This document shows, piece after piece, positions 52,514 through 60,892 of a DNA stretch of 64,000 nucleotides. The position numbers and the translations under genes are program-made. The notes under the pieces are model-generated. The model was not told the origin of the DNA and searched no databases. It saw only the letters and a list, made by a program, of their open reading frames with translations. Origin of the DNA: Streptomyces sp. NBC_00654. GTDB lineage: Bacteria; Actinomycetota; Actinomycetes; Streptomycetales; Streptomycetaceae. The DNA lies in the NCBI RefSeq assembly GCF_026341775.1, contig NZ_JAPEOB010000004.1:124001-188000 (forward strand), read 5' to 3'. Position 1 is the first letter of the stretch; each line of letters begins with the position of its first letter.

Positions 52514-54061
52514 ATGAACTTCCCCACCGCTCACGCCGCAGCCGGTCTGGTCGACGCCTTCGCCGACGCGGCCCCGGAGGCCCGCGAGGCAAAGTTCCGC
52601 GCTCTGGTGGACGGCCTCTGGCACGAGGGCGGCCTCTCGCCCGCCGCGCTCACGGCGGTGCCGTCGCTGGTGGCCGCACTCGAACGGGAGGGCCATGACG
52701 GCCGCGGCCATCTGGCGATCCTGCTCGGACTGCTCGCCGAGGCCGAGTACCCGGCGCCCGGCCCGGTCACCGAGGAGGTCCGCTCGCACCTCGGCAGCTA
52801 TCTGGACCTGGTGCGCACGGACGGCATCGGTACGCCGCTCACCCTCGCCCTGCTCTATCTCCTCGCGCACTTCCCGGCCGACCGGGACACGATCCTCGCC
52901 GCCACGCTGGACCTCGGCCTGGAGCCCGAGGACCTGTCCCGGCTGAACCGCGCCCTGAGCGAACTGGACCCCGAGCGGCCCGACCTCGGCCGGGTGTGGC
53001 CCTCCCCGTCGGCCTGGACCCTCAACGAGGACGAGCGGGCCTTCGACGCGAGCTGGATCAAGGCACTGAGCCGCGAACAGATCCTGACGGCCTGGGAGAA
53101 CGACACCCGCACGGTCCTCGGCTGCGTCGGCGCCCGCGCCTACTGGGCGGTCCTCAACGGCGACCCGCAGGACGCCCCCGCGGCCACCGTCCCGGACCGG
53201 GCCCACGCCAGCGCCCCGGCCGCCGACACCTCCCTCTTCGCACCGCACACCGCCGCGCTGCGCTGCCCGGACTGCCACGGCACCCTGGAGCCCGGCGAGG
53301 ACTTCCTGAACTGCACCGGCTGCGCGGCCCGTTACCCCGCCGCGAACGGCATCCTCGACCTGACCGCGCCCGCCGCGGGTGACGGCGCCGTCGACGACTT
53401 CCTGGAGAAGCTCTCCCAGGTGCCGAGCATGGGGCTGTTCTACGAGGCGGTGGCCCGGCCCTCCTTCCTGCGCGTCTCCGGATCCAACTGGGGCGGCCAG
53501 GTGACACCGGCCGACGAGGACCGCTACATCGCCACGCACGTACGGCCGGTCGAGGGCCCCGTGGTCGACCTCGCCGCCGGTGCCGGACGCTGGACCGCCG
53601 TCGTCGCCGAGACCGTGGGCGCCGCCCGGCTGGTCGCCGTCGACAGCTCGCTGCCCATGCTCAACGTGCTGCGCGGCCGGCTTCCCGACGTCCCCTCGGT
53701 CCTGGCCGGAGCCTGTGACCTGCCCTTCGCGGACGCGTCGGTCGGCGCGGTCGTCTGCTGGAACGCCCTCCAGGCCTTCTACCACGAGGCCGAGGCGGCG
53801 ATCACCGAGGTCGGCCGGATCCTCCGGCCCGGCGGCACCTTCACGGTGCTGACGTTCCGCCGCTCCGAGGACCCGGTCTACAGCTACTTCCAGTCGGCCC
53901 ACCGCTTCCCCCAGCACGACGGAGGACTCCAGCTGTTCGACCCCGAGGACCTCCGGCGCTGGTTCGCCGCCGCGGGCCTGACCGTGCGCGAGGAGAGCGG
54001 ACCGGGCACGTTCGTCTTCCTGACCGCCGTCCGCGACGACCGTACGGAGACCCGTTCATGA
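52514..54061 (+). CDS. Methyltransferase with helical N-terminus and zinc-ribbon insert
   Basis: 515 residues in three parts. Residues 1-235 are a helical, HEAT-like domain. Residues about 250-280 are a Trm112-like zinc ribbon (CPDCHG and CTGCAARYPAANGILDL). Residues about 340-505 are a class I SAM methyltransferase: motif I is VVDLAAGAGRWTAVVAE, then LVAVDSSLPMLNVL, and ILRPGGTFTVLTF near the end. The ribbon plus methyltransferase pairing is known from rRNA methyltransferase-like and ubiquinone-type enzymes; the helical addition is unusual. It is coupled to the FAD oxidoreductase by a 4-bp overlap and sits under a cluster element, so it is probably a tailoring enzyme. Substrate unknown. Confidence 0.82.
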   Translation: MNFPTAHAAAGLVDAFADAAPEAREAKFRALVDGLWHEGGLSPAALTAVPSLVAALEREGHDGRGHLAILLGLLAEAEYPAPGPVTEEVRSHLGSYLDLVRTDGIGTPLTLALLYLLAHFPADRDTILAATLDLGLEPEDLSRLNRALSELDPERPDLGRVWPSPSAWTLNEDERAFDASWIKALSREQILTAWENDTRTVLGCVGARAYWAVLNGDPQDAPAATVPDRAHASAPAADTSLFAPHTAALRCPDCHGTLEPGEDFLNCTGCAARYPAANGILDLTAPAAGDGAVDDFLEKLSQVPSMGLFYEAVARPSFLRVSGSNWGGQVTPADEDRYIATHVRPVEGPVVDLAAGAGRWTAVVAETVGAARLVAVDSSLPMLNVLRGRLPDVPSVLAGACDLPFADASVGAVVCWNALQAFYHEAEAAITEVGRILRPGGTFTVLTFRRSEDPVYSYFQSAHRFPQHDGGLQLFDPEDLRRWFAAAGLTVREESGPGTFVFLTAVRDDRTETRS

Positions 54062-55440
54062 GCGCGGCCGAGGTACGGGACGACACACTCGCCGAACCGG
54101 GCACCCCCCGGTACGAGGAGGCCGCCCGGGTCTTCAACCTGGCCGCCCCCGCCCGCCCGGCCGCGGCCGTCACCGCGTGCGGGCCGGCCGAGGTACGGGC
54201 CGCGGTGCTCGCGGCCACCCGCCGGGGGCTGTCCGTCCGGGTGCACACCTCCGGGCACGCCTCCGGTGCCGTACGTCCGGTCGACGGCTCCGCGCTGATC
54301 CGCACCGCCCCGTCCGGCAAGGTCGAGATCGACGCGGCCCGGCGGACCGCCAGGATTCCGGCGGGCGCGCGCTGGGGCGACGTCGTCGAGGCGGCGGCGC
54401 CGCACGGGCTCGCGGCGGCACACGGATCCGCGGCCGATGTCGGCGTGGTCGGCTATCTGCTCGGTGGGGGAGTCAGCTTCTACGGCCGCCGCACCGGGCT
54501 GGCCGCGAACACGGTGCGGGCGGTCGAACTCGTCGCCGCCGACGGCGAGAGCGTCCGCGCCGACGCCACCACCGAACCCGAACTGTTCTGGGCACTGCGC
54601 GGAGGCGGCGGCGGCTTCGGTGTCGTCACCGCCGTCGAGGTCTCCCTCTTCCCGGTGGCACGGGTCGTCACCGGCGCGACGTACTGGCCGGCCGCCGACG
54701 CCGCACCTCTCCTGGCCGCCTGGCGCGCCTGGACGAAGGACGCGCCGCGCGAGGCGACCACCTCCCTGCGCCTGATGAACCTGCCCCCGGTCCCCGGTGT
54801 CCCGCCGCAACTCGCCGCCGGACCCGTGCTCTGCGTGGACGGCGCCGTCCACGCGCCGACGGAACAGGACATCCCGGCGGCCCAGCGGCACGCGGACGAA
54901 CTCCTCGGAGCACTGCGGGAGATCGCGCCCGCGCTGCTCGACACCTGGGCGCTCACCGGCCCGGCCGGGGTGCTCGACGCGCACATGGATCCGGCCGACC
55001 CGGTCCCCTTCATCGGTGACCACCTCCTGCTGCGGGAGTTCGGCGACGACGGGGCCGAGGCGTTCCTGGGCGCCGTGGGAGCGGGCTCCGGCTCGCCGCT
55101 GGCCGTCGCCACGCTCCGGCAGCTCGGCGGCGCCTTCGCCGAGGAGGATCCGGCGGGCGGCGTCCTGAACCAGGTGGACGCGGCGTACGCCTACATGGGA
55201 TCGGGCCCCCCGTTCGGCCCGGTGACCGTGGAGGCCCTGGAGCGGCACTGCGCGACGGTGCGCGCGGCTCTCGCGCCCTGGGACACCGGCCGTACGGTGC
55301 CCTCCCTCGTGGAGGGGTTCACCCGGCCGCAGCGCCACCTCACCGATGACCGGGCGGCGGACGTCGACCGGATCCGCCGCCGGTACGACCCGCGCGGCGT
55401 CTTCGCGGACGACGTCTCCGCCGGAGCGGCATCGCTCTGA
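54058..55440 (+). CDS. FAD-linked oxidoreductase (berberine-bridge/PCMH type)
   Basis: 460 residues. The N-terminal FAD-binding PCMH domain has VRVHTSGHASGAVRP, where the His aligns with the covalent FAD histidine of the R-x-G-G-H motif. It is followed by GVVGYLLGGGVSFYGRRTGLAANTV and LFWALRGGGGGFGVVTAVEVSLFP. The C-terminus has the berberine-bridge DDRAADVDRIRRRYDPRGVF segment. The usual 6-S-cysteinyl site (C-x-x-V/G) is not evident, so attachment may be through one residue only. It probably oxidises an alcohol or ring carbon of a tailoring intermediate. The ATG overlaps the methyltransferase stop. Two hairpins follow its stop codon. Confidence 0.9.
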   Translation: MSAAEVRDDTLAEPGTPRYEEAARVFNLAAPARPAAAVTACGPAEVRAAVLAATRRGLSVRVHTSGHASGAVRPVDGSALIRTAPSGKVEIDAARRTARIPAGARWGDVVEAAAPHGLAAAHGSAADVGVVGYLLGGGVSFYGRRTGLAANTVRAVELVAADGESVRADATTEPELFWALRGGGGGFGVVTAVEVSLFPVARVVTGATYWPAADAAPLLAAWRAWTKDAPREATTSLRLMNLPPVPGVPPQLAAGPVLCVDGAVHAPTEQDIPAAQRHADELLGALREIAPALLDTWALTGPAGVLDAHMDPADPVPFIGDHLLLREFGDDGAEAFLGAVGAGSGSPLAVATLRQLGGAFAEEDPAGGVLNQVDAAYAYMGSGPPFGPVTVEALERHCATVRAALAPWDTGRTVPSLVEGFTRPQRHLTDDRAADVDRIRRRYDPRGVFADDVSAGAASL

Positions 55441-55449
55441 CACCCGAGC

Positions 55450-55557
55450 GTGTGTGGGCCCCCGGGGCACGTCCGGGGGCCCACACACACGCGCGCGCCC
55501 GGGACACGGGCCCCGTGCACGGCAGATGGCCCCCGTCCCGCGACGGGGGCCATCTGC
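55450..55557. terminator. Two consecutive hairpins between convergent genes
   Basis: First stem 55450-55488 (GTGTGTGGGCCCCCGG and complement, 7-base loop). Second stem 55522-55557 (GCAGATGGCCCCCGTC and complement, 4-base loop). The first probably serves the plus-strand gene and the second the minus-strand MFS gene. Confidence 0.85.
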
Positions 55558-55584
55558 GGATGGTTCAGGGACGGTACGGGGCCG

Positions 55585-57237
55585 TCACACCTTCAGCGAC
55601 GTGTCCGTGGTGCCCGGTGCGTCCGGCGTACCGGCGGGGTCCACCGGAGCGTCGGCGGATGCCGCGGTCTCCTCCGCGGACTCCTCGGAGGCTTCCGCCC
55701 CTTCCGGCGGGCCCTCGGCACCGACCGGCGGCACATCGCGAAGCAGGAGGACGAAGAACACGCCGGCGATCCCGATCAGGATGGCGCTGACCGCGGCGAC
55801 GGTGTGCAGGCCCCCGGTGAACGCGACCCGGGCGGCGTCCATCAGCATGTTGCCCACCTGCTCGGGCAGGCTGTCCGCGGCGGCGGACGCCCCGGCGACA
55901 CTGTCCCGGGCGGCCTCCGCGGCACCGGAGGGCACTGCCCCCGGCACGGAGTCGGCGATGTCGGACCGGTAGATGGCCAGGCCCAGGGTGCCCAGGGTCG
56001 CCACGCCCAGCGCCGCCCCGAACTCGTTGCTCATCTGGGACAGGGCGCCGGCCGAACCGGCCTTCTCCGGCGGAACGGTCCCGACCACCATGTTGGTCCC
56101 CAGCGCCACGATCGGAGCGCCGCAGAAGGAGAACACGGCGAAGCCCACGATCAGAACGGCCGTGCCCGACTCCGGGTTGAGCTGGGAGAAGGTCAGCAGC
56201 ACGGCGACCACACCGGCGATGCCCGCGCCGATGACGTACGCGGGGCGCACCTTGCGGGCGATGATCGGGCACACCATGAAGGAGACGGTGGCCGCGGCCA
56301 TGCCGGGCAGCAGCCCGAGACCCGCCTCGAACGGCGACATCCGCTGCGCCGACTGGAAGTACTGGGTCATGAACAGCATGATCGTGCCGCCGATGAGGCT
56401 GTAGGCGAGCAGGGCCAGCAGCGCGGCGGTGAAGCGGCCGTGCGCGAACAGACCCACGTCCAGCAGCGGGCTCGACAGACGGCGCTGGCGCTGCACGAAC
56501 AGCACACCCAGCACCAGGCCGACGACAAGGACGACGACGGGCAGGGCCTCCCAGCCGTTGCGGGCGAGTTCCTTGATGCCGTAGATGACCGGGATGGTGG
56601 CGCCGACGTTCAGCAGGACGCTCGGGAGGTCGATTCCGCCCGCCTCGCCGCTCTTGAACTCCGGCAGGACGCGCGGCCCCACGATCAGCAGCAGGACCAT
56701 CACCGGCACACCGATGAGGAAGAGGGAACCCCACCAGAAGTACTCGAGCATGACGCCGCCGAGCAGCGGGCCGATGATGGCGCCCAGGGTGAAGCAGCCG
56801 GCCCAGAGGCTGATGGCGACCGTCCGCTGTTTGGCGTCCTGGAACATCGTGGTGATGAGGGAGAGGGTGGACGGCGTCAGGCTCGCACCGGCGATGCCGA
56901 GCAGGACACGGGCGGCGATCAGCATGCCGGGACTGGTGGCGAACGCGGCGGCCAGTGAGGCCGCGCCGAAGGCCGCCGCACCGATCAGCAGCAGCTTGCG
57001 ACGGCCGATGCGGTCACCGAGCGTTCCCATCGTGACGAGGAATCCGGCGACCATGAAGCCGTAGATGTCCATGATCCACAGCTGCTGGGTGGAGTCGGCA
57101 CCGAGATCCGCGCTCAGATGCGGCAGCGCCAGAAGGAGAACGAACACGTCGAGGGCCACAAGAAGGGTGGGGAGGGCGAGAATGCCCAGCCCGATCCACT
57201 CCTTCCGCCCTGCCTTGGGAGCACTGCCTGCAGTCAT
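55585..57237 (-). CDS. MFS drug exporter, DHA2/EmrB type (SgcB-like)
   Basis: 550-residue, 14-helix major facilitator of the DHA2 family. The first helix is LGILALPTLLVALDVFVLLLALP with the family D-x-x-V-V/L-L motif. Motif A GTLGDRIGRRKLLLIG follows helix 2, and motif C appears as LLGIAGASLTPSTLSLI. Proteins of this class (SgcB and others) export enediynes and give partial resistance. The C-terminal 50 residues are an acidic, Pro/Ala/Glu-rich tail predicted to be cytoplasmic. A 16-bp cluster element lies 136 bp upstream on the minus strand, so export is probably co-regulated with tailoring. Confidence 0.94.
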   Translation of the reverse strand: MTAGSAPKAGRKEWIGLGILALPTLLVALDVFVLLLALPHLSADLGADSTQQLWIMDIYGFMVAGFLVTMGTLGDRIGRRKLLLIGAAAFGAASLAAAFATSPGMLIAARVLLGIAGASLTPSTLSLITTMFQDAKQRTVAISLWAGCFTLGAIIGPLLGGVMLEYFWWGSLFLIGVPVMVLLLIVGPRVLPEFKSGEAGGIDLPSVLLNVGATIPVIYGIKELARNGWEALPVVVLVVGLVLGVLFVQRQRRLSSPLLDVGLFAHGRFTAALLALLAYSLIGGTIMLFMTQYFQSAQRMSPFEAGLGLLPGMAAATVSFMVCPIIARKVRPAYVIGAGIAGVVAVLLTFSQLNPESGTAVLIVGFAVFSFCGAPIVALGTNMVVGTVPPEKAGSAGALSQMSNEFGAALGVATLGTLGLAIYRSDIADSVPGAVPSGAAEAARDSVAGASAAADSLPEQVGNMLMDAARVAFTGGLHTVAAVSAILIGIAGVFFVLLLRDVPPVGAEGPPEGAEASEESAEETAASADAPVDPAGTPDAPGTTDTSLKV

Positions 57238-57373
57238 GCCTACTACTTTCCGTCGTCATGAAGGGATGGTGGTGGAGCCTGGTGCCCCGCTCGGATACGG
57301 GCAGGCTTTCGCTGACCGGCACCGTCTGTGTCGTCGGACTTACCCCACAGGGTCCTCCGCGCCGTGACCCGGC

Positions 57374-57389
57374 GCATCTCACGGCGTGC
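57374..57389 (-). promoter_or_regulatory. 16-bp cluster element (minus strand)
   Basis: Reads GCACGCCGTGAGATGC on the minus strand, 136 bp upstream of the MFS start. Confidence 0.6.
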
Positions 57390-57483
57390 TGTTCCCGGGC
57401 GACTTGACCAAGTCCGCTTGCGGATACCGGAACACGAGGGATGTGATGACTCCCGAAGCCCCCATACGACAGGAGGCAGGGAC

Positions 57484-57579
57484 ATGGTGAAACGGCTTTT
57501 CACCTCGGAATCCGTCACCGAGGGTCACCCCGGCGCCGCCTGTGCCGGGAACCGCACGGCACGGGCGATGACGACGTGA
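57484..57579 (+). pseudogene. metK: metK 5' fragment, truncated after 16 codons
   Basis: The ORF starts [17 protein letters not shown], nearly identical to the start of S-adenosylmethionine synthetase ([22 protein letters not shown]). It leaves homology right after EGHP and stops after 31 codons. A good ribosome site (AGGAGGCAGGGAC) precedes the ATG. Its TGA overlaps the GTG of the next gene (GTGA), so the fragment now acts as a translated leader for the alcohol dehydrogenase. It is the remnant of a recombination event that brought in a metK promoter and initiation region. Confidence 0.85.
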
Positions 57580-58583
57580 GGTACTACCACCTGACCGGCT
57601 TCTCGGGCGTGGACGCGTTGCGGCTGGACGAGCGCCGGGTGCCCGTGCCGGGGCCGCGCGAGGTCCTTGTCCGGATGAGGGCCTGGTCGTTGAACCACCG
57701 GGACCTCATGATCGCCGACGGCCGGTACGGGCGGGGGATGAAGCCGGACGTGGTGCCGCTCTCCGACGGCGCGGGGGAAGTGGTGGACGCCGGCTCCGAG
57801 GTGACGCGCTGGAAGCCCGGGGACCGGGTCACCAGCGTCTTTCTGCCCCGGTGGATCTCCGGCCCGGCCGACGCGGCCAGGACGGCCGGTGCGCTGGGCG
57901 GTCCGGTCGACGGCGTGCTCGCCGAGTACGTGGCGTTCGACCAGGACGCGCTGGTGGCCACGCCGTCGCACCTGGAGGACGCCGAGGCGTGCACCCTTCC
58001 CTGTGCCGCCGTCACGGCGTGGCACGCCCTGGTGGTGTACGGCGGAATCGTCCCCGGTCAGTCCGTCCTGACCCTGGGCAGCGGCGGAGTCTCCGTCTTC
58101 GCGCTGCAGTTCGCCGTGCTGGCCGGTGCCGAGGTGACGGTCACCTCCAGCAGCGACGCCAAACTGGAGCGGCTGCTGGCGATGGGCGCGGTGGCCGGTG
58201 TCAACTACTCCCGGACCCCGGAGTGGGGCAAGCACATCCAGCGGATGACGAACGGCGGCGTCGACCACGTCGTGGAGGTCGGCGGCCCGGGCACGCTGCC
58301 GCAGTCGGTCAGGGCCGTGCGGGCGGGTGGGCGGGTGAGCGTGATCGGTGTACTGAGCCAGGGGCCCGGCATCGATCCCGTACAGCTGCTGCGCAGGGCG
58401 GTGACGGTCCAGGGGATGCAGGTGGGGAGCAGAGAGACGTTCGAGGCGATGAACCGTGCGGTCGAGCTGCACCGGATCCGTCCTGTCATCGATCATGCGT
58501 TTGCGTTCTCCGATGCCGGGGCGGCCTACCGGCGTCTTGAGTCCGGTGGCCACTTCGGCAAGGTGGTCATCGCGGCCGACTGA
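57576..58583 (+). CDS. MDR-family NAD(P)-dependent alcohol dehydrogenase/quinone oxidoreductase
   Basis: 335 residues of the medium-chain dehydrogenase/reductase superfamily. The N-terminal GroES-like domain has VPGPREVLVRMRAWSLNHRDLMI and the DGAGEVVDAGSEVTRWKPGDRV block. The Rossmann motif is VLTLGSGGVSVFALQFAVLAGAEV. The catalytic zinc ligands are incomplete: Asn-His replaces the usual Cys-His (C-G-T/S-D-x-x) and no structural four-Cys lobe is seen. It is therefore probably a zinc-independent oxidoreductase. It starts at GTG 57576 inside the end of the metK fragment. Whether it belongs to the enediyne pathway or marks its edge is not clear. Confidence 0.88.
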   Translation: MRYYHLTGFSGVDALRLDERRVPVPGPREVLVRMRAWSLNHRDLMIADGRYGRGMKPDVVPLSDGAGEVVDAGSEVTRWKPGDRVTSVFLPRWISGPADAARTAGALGGPVDGVLAEYVAFDQDALVATPSHLEDAEACTLPCAAVTAWHALVVYGGIVPGQSVLTLGSGGVSVFALQFAVLAGAEVTVTSSSDAKLERLLAMGAVAGVNYSRTPEWGKHIQRMTNGGVDHVVEVGGPGTLPQSVRAVRAGGRVSVIGVLSQGPGIDPVQLLRRAVTVQGMQVGSRETFEAMNRAVELHRIRPVIDHAFAFSDAGAAYRRLESGGHFGKVVIAAD

Positions 58584-58610
58584 CGGCCGCGGGCCCCGGC
58601 GGCCCGCCGG

Positions 58611-58655
58611 GAGCCCGACGGGTGACCTCCGGTCGGAAGGTCACCCGTCGGGCTC
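58611..58655. terminator. Bidirectional hairpin terminator
   Basis: 18-bp arms GAGCCCGACGGGTGACCT and complement with a 9-base loop, between convergent genes ending at 58583 and 58696. Confidence 0.85.
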
Positions 58656-58695
58656 TCCGGGGCGCCGGGCCGGGCGCCGCCCGGTCGGCGGTCCG

Positions 58696-59148
58696 TCAGG
58701 CGGACTGCGCCAGCAGCTCGGTCAGCCGGTCGAAGCTGCTGTTCAGGCCGGCCACGGCCTCGGGGGTGCGGAACTGCGCGGAGACGTTGGTCTGGTGGAC
58801 GACCAGTTCGGTCCGGCCGTCGACGTCCGAGAAGGTCATGGTCGAGACCAGGCCCGTGGCGTTCACGGTGAAGGCGATCTTCTCCGGCTCGACGACATCG
58901 AGGTAGGTGGCGCTCATCGGGTACTCGGTGCCATCGGCGTCGGCCACCATGACCGTCTCGAAGGCGCCGCCCGGACGGGCGTCGATCGTGATCCTGTCCA
59001 CCGGGAGCGAGGTGCCGACCGGGCTCCAGAAGCGGGACAGCTGCTCGGGCTCGATGAACGCCTTGAAGACCTGCTCCCGGGGCGCGTTGAACACGCGGGT
59101 GACGGTGAGTTCTCCGAGGTCTGTGCCGGCCGTGCTCGGAAGTGTCAT
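58696..59148 (-). CDS. SRPBCC/AHSA1-like protein
   Basis: 150 residues of the START-like SRPBCC superfamily, AHSA1 subgroup. VTRVFNAPREQVFKAFIEPEQLSRFWSP is the usual N-terminal strand-helix block, and LNSSFDRLTELL is the long C-terminal helix that closes the cavity. Proteins of this subgroup are often encoded with an ArsR repressor and bind small hydrophobic ligands. Its ATG overlaps the ArsR stop, so they form a two-gene operon. The pair is common in actinobacterial chromosomes and may be unrelated to the enediyne pathway. Confidence 0.9.
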   Translation of the reverse strand: MTLPSTAGTDLGELTVTRVFNAPREQVFKAFIEPEQLSRFWSPVGTSLPVDRITIDARPGGAFETVMVADADGTEYPMSATYLDVVEPEKIAFTVNATGLVSTMTFSDVDGRTELVVHQTNVSAQFRTPEAVAGLNSSFDRLTELLAQSA

Positions 59149-59489
59149 GTTTCTGTCTCTTTCTGCTTTCGTTGGGTTTCCTGCAGGTGCTGGTCGAGGC
59201 GGTCGAACCTCGACTGCCAGACCTGTGCCTGGCTCTCGATCCATTCCGCGGCGGCGTCCAGCGGTGCCACCTCGAGTCGGCAGGGCCGCCACTGCGCGTC
59301 GCGGCCCCGCGTGATCAGTCCGGCCCGCTCAAGGACCTTGAGATGCTTGGAGACCGCCTGAAGACTGATCGTGAATGGTTCGGCCAGCTCATTGACCGTT
59401 GCTTCCCCAGCGGCGAGGCGGACCAGGATCGCCCGGCGGGTCGGATCCGCCAGGGCGGAGAAGGTGTTGCTGAGCTCGTCACCCGTCAT
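59145..59489 (-). CDS. ArsR/SmtB-family repressor
   Basis: 114 residues with the ArsR winged helix-turn-helix: FSALADPTRRAILVRLAAGEATVNELAEPFTISLQAVSKHLKVLERAGLIT, followed by the wing RGRDAQWRPCRLE. No metal-binding C-x-C pair is present, so it belongs to the SdpR-like non-metal group. It probably represses its own operon with the SRPBCC gene. An AACCA/TGGTT inverted repeat lies 25 bp upstream of its start, within the expected promoter. Confidence 0.92.
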   Translation of the reverse strand: MTGDELSNTFSALADPTRRAILVRLAAGEATVNELAEPFTISLQAVSKHLKVLERAGLITRGRDAQWRPCRLEVAPLDAAAEWIESQAQVWQSRFDRLDQHLQETQRKQKETET

Positions 59490-59514
59490 CTCATATTCAA
59501 CCTACCAATTGATC

Positions 59515-59526
59515 AACCAGATGGTT
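59515..59526. promoter_or_regulatory. Probable ArsR operator
   Basis: AACCA-GA-TGGTT inverted repeat, inside an AT-richer stretch (59491-59532) that is the likely promoter of the ArsR-SRPBCC operon. Confidence 0.55.
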
Positions 59527-59807
59527 TATGATGCCTCTCGAGGCGGTGTGCGTCAAGGACGAAAACCTCCGGTGGGACCGGCACATGACCGCCTGTTCCC
59601 CTGATGGGGCGGCCGTCCTCCGCGCTCACTCGATCAGCGGAACCGTGCGCGTCGGGGTCACTCATGGCCCCTGACGCCTGATTCCCGCACCGTGAGGGCG
59701 CCGGAAGCACCGGTCCCCGTCGGGGATCCCGTAGCAAGACCCTTCAGGACGTTGTGTCCTGGCAGTTCCCGGACAGCCAGGAAAGTCAAAACCGAGAGGA
59801 CCATGCG

Positions 59808-60677
59808 ATGTCTGCAACGAACGTGGAAAACCTGGAAGTTCCGGGCGCAACACTGCACTACGAGGTCAGTGGGCAGGGCCCCGTTCTCCTCCTCATCTGT
59901 GGCGGACCGACCGACGCCGCGATCTACGGAGGACTCGCCGCGGCTCTCGCCGAGAACTACACCGTCGTGCGGTACGACCCGCGGGGAAACTCGCGGAGCA
60001 ACCTCACCGGCACGCCCACGGACCAGGAGATCGAGGTCTACAGCGACGACGCCCACCGCCTGCTGGCGGCCCTCGGGGACACCCCCGCGTTCGTCGTCGG
60101 AAGCAGCGGCGGCGCACTGGTCGGGCTGGACCTCGCCGCCCGCCACCCCGAGCAGGTGCAGACCCTGATCGCGCACGAGCCGCCGGCGATGGAGCTGCTC
60201 ACCGACAGCCAGCGGTGGCGTGACCACTTCCAGGACGTGCACGACACCTACCGCAAGGACGGCGTCGGCCCGGCCATGGGCAAGTTCATCGCCGGTGTGG
60301 AGGAGCCCGACGGCCCGCAGGCGGGCGCACCGGCACCCCAGGCGGCCCCCCCGGGCCCGGAGATGGGCCCGCCGGACCCGGAGATGATGGAGATGATGGG
60401 GCGGATGGCGGCGAACGCCGAGTTCTTCCTCGGCCACGTCATGGTGCCGTTCAGCCGCTTCGTTCCGGACGCCGACGCGCTGAAGGCCGCGTCGACGAGG
60501 GTCGTCCTCGCCGCCGGAGAAGCGAGCAAGGGCACGCCGATCCACCAGGCGGGCGTGGTCCTGGCCGACCGTGTCGGATCGGAGATCGTGGACTTCCCCG
60601 GCGACCACCAGGGCTTCCTGACGCACAGCCCGCAGTTCGCCGAGCAGGTGCACAAGGTGCTCACCGCGGGTCAGTGA
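59808..60677 (+). CDS. Alpha/beta-hydrolase
   Basis: 289 residues with the alpha/beta-hydrolase fold. The oxyanion turn region is LLLICGGPTD, the nucleophile elbow FVVGSSGGALVGLDLAARHP has Ser in G-S-S-G-G, and a His follows near the C-terminus in FPGDHQGFL. A Pro/Gly/Met-rich insertion (PQAGAPAPQAAPPGPEMG, then PEMMEMMG) sits in the cap region. The substrate is unknown; these enzymes include many esterases and haloperoxidase-like proteins. ATG 59808 has GAGAGGACC upstream. No cluster element was found in front of it, so membership of the enediyne regulon is unproven. Confidence 0.88.
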   Translation: MSATNVENLEVPGATLHYEVSGQGPVLLLICGGPTDAAIYGGLAAALAENYTVVRYDPRGNSRSNLTGTPTDQEIEVYSDDAHRLLAALGDTPAFVVGSSGGALVGLDLAARHPEQVQTLIAHEPPAMELLTDSQRWRDHFQDVHDTYRKDGVGPAMGKFIAGVEEPDGPQAGAPAPQAAPPGPEMGPPDPEMMEMMGRMAANAEFFLGHVMVPFSRFVPDADALKAASTRVVLAAGEASKGTPIHQAGVVLADRVGSEIVDFPGDHQGFLTHSPQFAEQVHKVLTAGQ

Positions 60678-60843
60678 TCCCGTTCGGGGCCGTGGTGCCA
60701 CCGTCCGGGCCGCGCACCGTACGTCTGCGCGCGGCCCGGACGGGGCGACGTGAGGGGACCTCTTCCGCCGCTGCGGAGGAAGGGCCGCTCTCCGCCGAAG
60801 CCGCGGCCCCGTGCGGCGACACGCCCGGCCGGCAGGAGCCATC

Positions 60844-60859
60844 GCACGCTGGAAGATGC
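60844..60859 (+). promoter_or_regulatory. 16-bp cluster element
   Basis: GCACGCTGGAAGATGC, 33 bp before the ATG at 60893 or 93 bp before an alternative TTG start at 60953. Confidence 0.62.
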
Positions 60860-60892
60860 GGCACGGCAGGCCTCGACGCGACGATTCGATCA

